A stretch of DNA of 32,542 bases from Amoebophrya sp. A120 (taxonomy: Eukaryota > Sar > Dinophyceae > Syndiniales > Amoebophryaceae). Positions 18,702 through 27,700 of the stretch are shown here, piece by piece. The stretch is taken from positions 4,536 through 37,077 of the forward strand of contig CAJINV010000047.1 of assembly GCA_905178155.1 (NCBI GenBank), given 5' to 3'. How positions within the stretch are numbered: position 1 is the stretch's first letter; the number at the start of each line of letters is the position of its first letter. Both the position numbers and the translations under genes were made by a program. A model generated the notes under the pieces. It did no database searches. It worked only from the letters and a program-made list of their open reading frames with translations, and was not told the origin of the DNA.

Positions 18702-21700
18702 CTACTTCCGCGCAGCAGTTTTGTTTTTCCTCTTCGTAATTATTGTCGTAGTAGTCGGTTCAGCTTCGCAACCGAGCATCATCAGCTCTTCTCCAATTCC
18801 AGGGCAGTAAAACGTCGGCGGTAGCGAATCAGCTACCTTGCACGTGACGCCTTCTATCGGCTTGGCGTCGGCACTGAGCCCTCCCGGCGGGAAGCGCTCG
18901 ACACCCAGGACATCCGCCCAATCGAAAGTGCTCGTCAGATTCAATTGATCTAGCTGGTCACTCTCTGGGGCTGCGCAGCCAGCACCCGTGGCCGGCGAGG
19001 TCGTGCTATTGTTTGCGGCTGCCTCCGTGTAGCTCCCATCTTCGGGGGCATCCTCGTCGTCTTGCTTTAGGACCGTGATCGGCGTAGTTGTAGATGTTCC
19101 GGGGCTCTTTATCAAGCTGAACACAGGGACGCTTCGCTATCCGCGCTGCTTACGCGACTACTCAAAATTGGCGCTGCTTTATCTCTACCTAAATAGGCAT
19201 GCAACAAATGCGTTATGAATCTCATAGCCATCGAAATACAAATAACGGGCACGTTTTTGCCATTGCATAAACAAAGCCCACAGTTGGTACCACGCGAACC
19301 AAAAGGCACAAAATAAAGCCTCTATGTTCATTTTGATAATGGCGGTGCTGCTCTGGTCAAGGATGGGAGGCACGGTGTGAGGCGGGGTTGTAGGGGTTGT
19401 CGGAGTACTCGCAATCGGTGGAGATTCACTGTCCTCGTTCCAGTCAATCACCAGGTCTTCTGGTGTGCTCGTGTCTTGGATTGTGAGATCGTGTACGATG
19501 GCGGACAAATCCTCTCTGCTGGCCAGCGCAGTCTTGATATCGGCTCGTAACGTCTCTGATGCCTCGTCTGAAAGTCCGTCAGTCGTGGATGGATTCCAGT
19601 TCCAGTCGGATGTTTCCAGCACTGCTGCGTCTAGGCGGATGCCGAACTTGTACTGCACCGTCACGCTCTGCGTCACGTTGTTGTTCACTCGCCGCCCACC
19701 ATTTGTGGCACTTTCTTGGATGAATGACATGAAGCTCTGCACGAGCTCCGGAGTCATGGCATGGATTTGAGAGATGTTCAACGGCGTACCGGCCGACGCG
19801 AAGAATTTTTCGTTTAGGAAAGCCAAAACGCCACTCTTTATCGCGTTGCGGAAGCTTGCGCCCGTTATGAGCGCAATCACGTCCTGGACGGATTTGCCGA
19901 TCGCCAGTTGCAGTTCCATTTGCCTTGAAATTTCCGCGAGCGTTTCGTTGTTGCTCACCGGAATCGAGGTAGTGGAAACCCCATCTGTTGGATCCACCGT
20001 TTCTGCGGCCGTGGTCGAAGAGCTTGCGTTCGTTGTCGACGGTTCGGCGCTTGTGGAGGGCAATGGGCTCGAGGTGGTGGGAGAAGAAGGGGTTGCGGTC
20101 GTGGAAGTCGTCACATTGCCACTCTCGGGGTCCGACGTGCTCGTGCTCGTGGCCGCCGGTGTGCTTGCGGCCGTTTCGTTAGATGCGCTCGCTGTCGTAG
20201 TCGTCGTCGATGTTGTAGTATTCTGCACTGGGGCCACGAACTTGTTTTTCAGGGCGTCCACCAGGGCCTCCAAGTGGTCCAACACGGTAGCCCCCGGGGC
20301 AGCGGTCGATCCCGAACTATCGTACTCGGCCCACTTCATTCCCACGGACCCGTGATCCATGCGGTGCGGGTGTACCATTGCATAATTCTCGCCGTCTTTA
20401 GTGAATGCCACTACTTGTTCCTTCAGATGCCAGCTCGCCGCCGCTAGCTCCTCGTCTGAACCACTGTGAGCCGATTCGCCAGCCCCCACACCAAAGCGGC
20501 TGTACAGTTGTCCTTGCATGCGTGTGATGATCCCGCTTTGCTGGTTCGCAATGCTTGCTACGTATGGTGTGTCTTGCAGCAGCCGGTAGTTGGGCATGTA
20601 GGTTGCGCTCTGCGTCCCGCCGTCTGCGACGTGCTGTGTGAATGCCCATCGCGAAGAGTAGCCTCTGGTGTTCATCAGCAACGCACCGTTGTCCCCCTCG
20701 CAAGTTGCGTCGGTGCTGGACCCCGGTTCGTGTACTGTCTCAGCTGCAAAACACCTTCGAGTGTCAGCGTCACGAAATGGTACGACGGTCAGAAATTGGA
20801 GCTCCGCGTTGCCCGGATCGGCCGCTAGGCGGTGCATTTCTGCTATGTTTGCGTTTGACACAACGCAGTCAGACGTCGCGAAATGCAAAAGCAGTGGCTT
20901 CTCCGGATTGTACACTCTAGCGTCCGCGAATGGGACTATAGGTGAGTCGCGCACAGGCGTTTCGCGGACAACGACGCGAACGTCCTGCAAAGCAGCAATC
21001 AACTCAGGGCCACGGTATGGATCACCGCCTTGAAGGCTGTCAGAAAAGCACTCGAATCCCGCGTTCGCTGGACACGGAAGTTGTGCCTCTCCCTCCCCGT
21101 GTTCGCCCGCGGACGGATTTGGGTCTTGCTCGACAGGAGGCGCGACCGCGTTCTCTACGGAAGTGATAAGCGCCTTGACGTCCCCCAGCAGACCTTGTGC
21201 TGGACCCAGTGCCAGGCCGTCAGGCCCAGCACCGTCCGCATCTGACCAGGTCTCTGCACCGGCGCGGTTGTATTCGTTCCACGTCATCCCCGCGGTTGAC
21301 GTTCTGAGCGAGCCAAACCGTTTTGGGTGCACCATTGCGTAATTATCGCCAAACTTTGTGAACGCGACGACCTGTTCTTTCACGTTCCAAGTGTCCACCA
21401 CGGGGTCCGTCATCGAGGACAGCCGGTGTTGCCCGACGGCAAACTTGTTGTAGAATTCGCCCTGCATACGCGTCGAGTATGACGTGTGCCCTTGTCCGTC
21501 GTCTTCTGTGATCATCGCTACGTAGGGCGTGTCCTGCAATAGTTTGTAGTTCGGCAGCGCCTCGCCCGACGCAGAGGCAGACGTATTTCTCGCCCAAGAA
21601 GAAAGAAATCCACTGGTTTTTGCCAGCGCTTGACCCTGGTCGCCGGAACATGGCTCCGTCAGCCCTGAATTCGCCTCCAAAACATCCTCGTTGGCGAAGC

Positions 21701-24700
21701 ACTCGCCATCGGTCGAACGGAAGGGAATGATGGTCAGAAACTGGACGTTTGTATGGACCTCCGCCACCTGTCGCATCTGTGCGATGTTTGCGTTCGAGGT
21801 CTCGCATTCGGAGGTTGCAAAGTGTAGGATGAGTGGCTGGGTGGTGTTGTAGATGTCCGAGAAAGGAAGCACCAGGGAGGCTTCCACCGGTTCAGACCGC
21901 AAGACAAGTTCAATTTCCATCAACTCCGTTATAGTCGGGGGGCCTTGGTACGGGTCGCTCGACGGGTAGCAGCGGTACCCGTACCCGTTCGTGCAGCCAG
22001 TCAGAGTTGAACTGTTTCCCGCACCTGGACCGCGTGCGGGTAGTTGCATGGCGTCGGGGTTTTCGTCGATCCACTCAATGACAAGATCATCCGGGGTGCT
22101 CGTATCCGCAATAGTAATATTCTCCACACCAGAAACGTCTGCGGCACTTTTCAGCGCCCCTTCAATTTTGGTTTGCAGACTGTGGGCCGCGACAGCCGAA
22201 AGGCCGGCACTGCTGGAGGCGTCCCAGTCCCACGTGGACTGTTCCAGATCATCTGCGTCGACGCGTATGCCGAAGTCGAACACAACGGTTACGTCATCGG
22301 CCGTGATGGAAGCTGCGCGTCCTTGTTTCTCCGCGTCCATATGCTGGAAGATTTTTCCACTGCGTTTCTGAAGAAAAGACTCACTGTCACGCGGGTTCGC
22401 GACGATTTTCGGTGTAGTCCCCTGGATTTGGGTCGTGTTCAGCTGGAGCTCGGCGGAAGCAAAGAAATTCGTGTTGAGAAAGTCTAGGACGCCAGCCGTC
22501 AATGCTCGTTGGAAACTCGGGGCGGTGACGATGGTTTCGGCGCTTTGGGCTGAGCCTCCATCACGTCGCGCTAATTGAAATTCTAGTCTGCGCGCCAACA
22601 GCACAGTTTCGATTCCGTTGGCCAGGTCATTGTTTTCCGTGGTGTTCTTTGCGTCTTGCCTCTCCGCGGTCGTGGAGGTAGACGTACTAGTATTGGTCGA
22701 CAAGCTTGGAAATACCGGCTCCCCGATCGATTTTGTGGAAGTGACGCCCACAAACTCCATGACCGCCTCCCCGATTGCAATTTCAGCCACAGTTTCGTTG
22801 AGGACGCTTTCCAGCGCAGTTTGCGTGCCGGCATTTTCCAGCCCGTGCGCTTCGGACCATTCGCGGGTCAAAGAATGCTCTAGCACTGCTGCTTGCTCTT
22901 CGGCTACCGCACTGATTTCGATATTGAACGTGAAAAAGACTGCGACTTCCGCAAGTTCTGCAAGGCGTTCAGCGTCACCGCGGTGCAGCGCCTCTCTTGT
23001 GAATAATTTTTGCTTCTTCTGCTGGCTGCTGGTTTTCCACTGAGTCCGCTGCAAAAAGGAGACGGACGCAGGCACTGACGGAACTTCGGGCAGCGCGTAA
23101 ATTTTGAGCACCTGAGTCCCTACGTGAAGCGCACTAGTGCGCTGCTCGATCAGAGGATTGCCGTCGGTATCATGTAGGTTATTCTCGAGAAAGCCCTCGA
23201 CTCCATCTTCCAATGCGATGCGGAAACTGAGCATCGTCTGGTTTAGCTTTTCAATTTGATCCACAGGCAATGCAGCGTCAAGAAAGTTGAAATCCGCCTC
23301 TTGGACCCGTTTAGCGGAACCCGCAAGCTCGCTGTCGAAAAAGATGGTGAATTGCAGTTCGCGTGAGAGAACCCTGCGAGGAATCTTGTTCGGCACAGGC
23401 TCCTCCCACACGATGTCGAGCTCAAGGTTTTCTGGCGTCACGGTGTCCTGCACTGTGATACCTACATCAAAACCCGTGGATGCGACCTGCTCGCTCTGTG
23501 CAATCGCCGCTGCAACGTCGGTTTGCAAATTCCTCGTGGCCTCCTCTGAGAGACCGACGCCTCCGCCGGCTTCCCAGTTGTCCTCCAGGGTGGAATTTGC
23601 CAAAGCATCCGCATCGAGCCGAAGCCCAAACTTGAACAAGATATCCACATCTTGGGAAATCGTTGTCCCGGCTCGTTGCCTCTGCGTGCGAAGTTGACGT
23701 GATTCTTCTGCCTTCATTGTGGTTTCCAGAAAGGACGATGCGCTGGGACTCCAATTGACGATTTCCGGCTGCTGGCCCTGGATTTGGGTCGGATTCAGGG
23801 TGAGTCCAGAAGAAGCAAAGAAATTCTTGTTCAAAAAATCCAGCATGCCCTCTGTCAGCGCGTCTTGGAAGCTGCGGTGGGAGACTAGCGCATCGGCGTT
23901 GGTGGCTGTGGTCTTGCTTCCGTCGCTGCTAAGACTCAGTCCAAACACGACCTGGCGCGCGACCGTCACCGGAGTTGAAGAAACCGGAACCTCGGGACGT
24001 ACGGGCCCTTCGTCGTTCTCAACGTGGTCTGGCTCCCCCCCTGTTTTCGTCGAGGTGACACCGACGAACTGCAGGGTCGGCATCACCCGCGCGGCATGGC
24101 CCACTGCAGTCTCTACTGCTCTGTTCAGGGCGTCGTGTTCTGTTTGATCTGAATCGGCCAAAACTAGCCCGCTGCGTTCCTTCCAGATATCCTCCACAAA
24201 CTCGAGCTCTGCAGCACTCTGTGTGCGAATGGTAAACTGGAACAGTACCTCAATTTTCGCAGATTTTTCGCTTTCGCCGACAGTGTCGCCGACGGAATCA
24301 GGCAGATCCGCCAGGTTTTTGGCTCCCTGCACGGCGGCAACAAGAGCGGTGACGTCATTCAGCAAGTTGTCATCCGTGAGTTGAGGACCCTCTCCGCCTC
24401 GGTTGTAGTATTCCCACTGCATCCCCGTAGTGCCACTTTCCTGGCGCTGGGGTTTCACCATTGCAAAGTTTAGACCTTCAGCTCCAGTGAAGCCCACTAC
24501 TTGCTCTTTCGTGTGCCATCTTCTCGCCCCTGATTCCGAAACGCCAAACTTGCCGTAAAATTCTCCTTTCATGTAGAGCGAACTGCCGACGTGTGCAACG
24601 TAGGGCGTATCCTGGAGCAGCTTGTAATTTGGTGGCGCGGTGTTTATGTTTGCAGACCAGGCACTGTCGAACCCGGTAGGTCTATCACGAACAAAAGTAA

Positions 24701-27700
24701 AACTAGCGCCTCATGTTCATGCCACTTTCTGGCGACAATATTGAATATTGAAATCACTGCGATCTTTACATACCTGCTGTTTTCTACGGCTCTCAAGATC
24801 GTGGTGAAGAAATTCCACATGCAGCGTTGTGAGCAGCACCGGTCCTGCCTGGGAAGAGGGCAGTAAACTGTGCTAGCGGGAAAATGCGAGGAGGAGATTC
24901 GCCTCTCTGTGAATGCCGTGTTACTGCTTTTTTCTGAAGCCTGGTTGTCAAACAATAGAAATTTGTGGCGAGGGGGGAATCATGACCGCACCAGAGTTAC
25001 TTTTGATAGACGTGCGACAGACCCGCTCCGGCGTCCCCGTTGCATTCGAACGAGTACCCATATCCGGAAGAAATCGTCTCTTCCCGGAAGCAATCTCCAG
25101 AAGGATTTTGGAAAGGAAGGACGGTGACAAATTGCACGGCCGGATTCTTGTCGGCCAGCGCCTTCATTTTGGAAATATTGTCGTCGGTCACCGGGCAATA
25201 AATTGTACCGAAGTGCACCACCAGCGGCTTGGCGGCATCGTACACATCTGCAAAAGGGAGGGTGGGCGACTCGGTAACCGGGTCGTACCGTACGACTACT
25301 TCCACGTCGAGCAGCTCACGCACAGAGGCCGGTCCCTGGTAGGGGTCCTCCGACGGGTAGCAGTGGTACTTCTCGACAGCCAAAAGGCAACCTCTTGGCG
25401 ACGTCGGTTGAGGTAAAGCCACAGCATCTGGAGCGCCAGGTGAATCGTGAGCTTTCGCCTGCGCCGACGTGCTGGCCCTTGTCGATTTGTGCATCATCTT
25501 CTTGGTTATTCCCTGTGCATGTGCTATTTGCAAGAAAGACGCTGATGCCTCGGAATCCCAGAGCATCTCGAGCTTCTGGCCCTCGACCAGCACAGAGCCA
25601 AGCTCCACGGTGCTGCCGTCGTTGTTGAGGAGGCTCGTTAGAAAGATTTGCATTTGTTCTTCCAAAGCAGTACTAAGACTCGCAAAAGTCGCATTCAACG
25701 TGTCAAGATCAAGGCCTTCATGATCGGCTTCGTCGATCATGAAATGCGCGCTTTGCGCCTTCTGTGCGGCGTCAGCAATCGCCTCCGGAACACGCACTTC
25801 GAAGCGCAACTCACGTGAAAGAGAGCCCGAGGAAGAATGCGCCGGGTTGCCCGGTTCATCTTCATTCGGCTGTTTCTCGTCTTTTTCCTCGATCTCGTCG
25901 CTGTCCTCTACCACTTCGGGCGAGTCTTCTGCGGCCTTTGGTTTCGTAGCGATGATGCTTTTCAGTTCTCCCACCTCGTCGGCCATCTTAGACAGCTGTC
26001 CTGCCAGAGAAGCTTTCAGTTCCTCCTGATTCACGTCGGTTAGTCCGTCCGTAGCAGGCCATTGGTCTGCTAGTAGCTGTTGGTTGGTTTCCGGTAGAAA
26101 TATTTTAAACCGAAGGAGGATTTCGACGTCGACAAGATCCGGAGGCGGATTTTCCCGCTGCGACTTTGTCGTTGTCAACTTTCGCAACTTTTGCTGCTCC
26201 GTGCCCGCCTGCATTTGCAAAAAAGATTCGGCCATCGCAGAATGCGAAAAGAGTCTGAGTTCTTGGGTTTTTACGTCCACGTTGCCGAGCGGAGTGCCGT
26301 CGCCATCACGATCAAGCAAGATCGCGACGAAGTTTTGCAACCCAGTCTCTAGTGCGGCGGCGAAGGTCAGCACAGTCTGATTTAGGCTCTCAATCCGGTC
26401 GATGCCCATGTCAAGTTCGTCAAGCCGAAAGTCGGCGTCTTGCACTTGTTTCACAGCGTCAGCAACTGTTTTGTTGATGCTCACCACAAAACGCATCTCC
26501 CGCGAGACAGGGACCAAAGGAGCCGGCTTCGCCACCGGTTCTGCCGGCTTCTCCACCGGCTTTGCCGGGTCCACCACCGGTTCTGCCGGCCTCTTCACCG
26601 GTTTTGCCAGGTCCACCTCCGGTTCTGCCGGCTCCACCACCGGTTCTGCCGGCTCCACCACCGGCGCTTCCGCCGGTTCCGCGGGCTCGGGTGCCGTCGA
26701 ATAGGGTGTCGTCGCTGTTATACTTTTGAGCTCTCTCACCTCCTCGCCCATTTTAGACGACAGGGCCTCTGCCAGAGAAGCTTTCAGTTGCTCCTGACTC
26801 ACGTCGGTCAGTCCGTCCGTAGCAGGCCATTGGTCTGCTAGTAGCTGTTGGTTGGTTTCCGGTAGAAATATTTTAAACCGAAAGAGGATTTCGACGTCGA
26901 CAAGGTCCGGAGGCGGATTTTCCCGCTGCGACTTTGTCGTTGTCAACTTTCGCAACTTTTGCTGCTCCGTGCCCGCCTGCATTTGCAAAAAAGATTCGGC
27001 CATCGCAGAATGCGAAAAGAGTCTGAGTTCTTGGGTTTTTACGTCCACGTTGCCGAGCGGAGTGCCGTCGCCATCACGATCAAGCAAGATCGCGACGAAG
27101 TTTTGCAACCCAGTCTCTAGTGCGGCGGCGAAGGTCAGCACAGTCTGATTTAGGCTCTCAATCCGGTCGATGCCCATGTCAAGTTCGTCAAGCCGAAAGT
27201 CGGCGTCTTGCACTTGTTTCACAGCGTCAGCAACTGTTTTGTTGATGCTCACCACAAATCGCATCTCCCGCGAGACAGGGACCAAAGGAACCACCGGTTG
27301 CTCCGGTTGCCCGTCCGGTTGCCCGTCCGGTTGCCCGCCCGGTTGCCCGCCCGGTTGCCCGCCCGGTTGCCCGCCAGGTTGCCCGCCCGGTTGCCCGTCC
27401 GGTTGCCCGTCCGGTTGCCCGTCCGGTTGCCCGTCCGGTTGCCCGTCCGGTTGCTCCGGATCTGCGCTGTCGTCTTCCGTGTTCGGAGCACCAGGTACGT
27501 CGGGATTTTCTGTGTCAGTGCTGGCGCCGAAGATCTCGTTCCAGGTGGGAAGGTTTGCTCGAAGTGCTAGGTCAATGGGTGTCTCTGTATCAGTGATGGC
27601 GACGTTGTCCACGAGGTCGAAGATGCCACCGAGTCCTGCAATCGCGTTTGCAAGGCTGGTTTGCAGGGCCTCCATCTTAATTGGATTGAGAGGATGATCC

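Noticed and set aside
20325-25392. Selenocysteine in the deiodinase-like modules
   Set aside because: The codon at the position equivalent to Sec is TGC in all three modules, so no recoding needs to be invoked.
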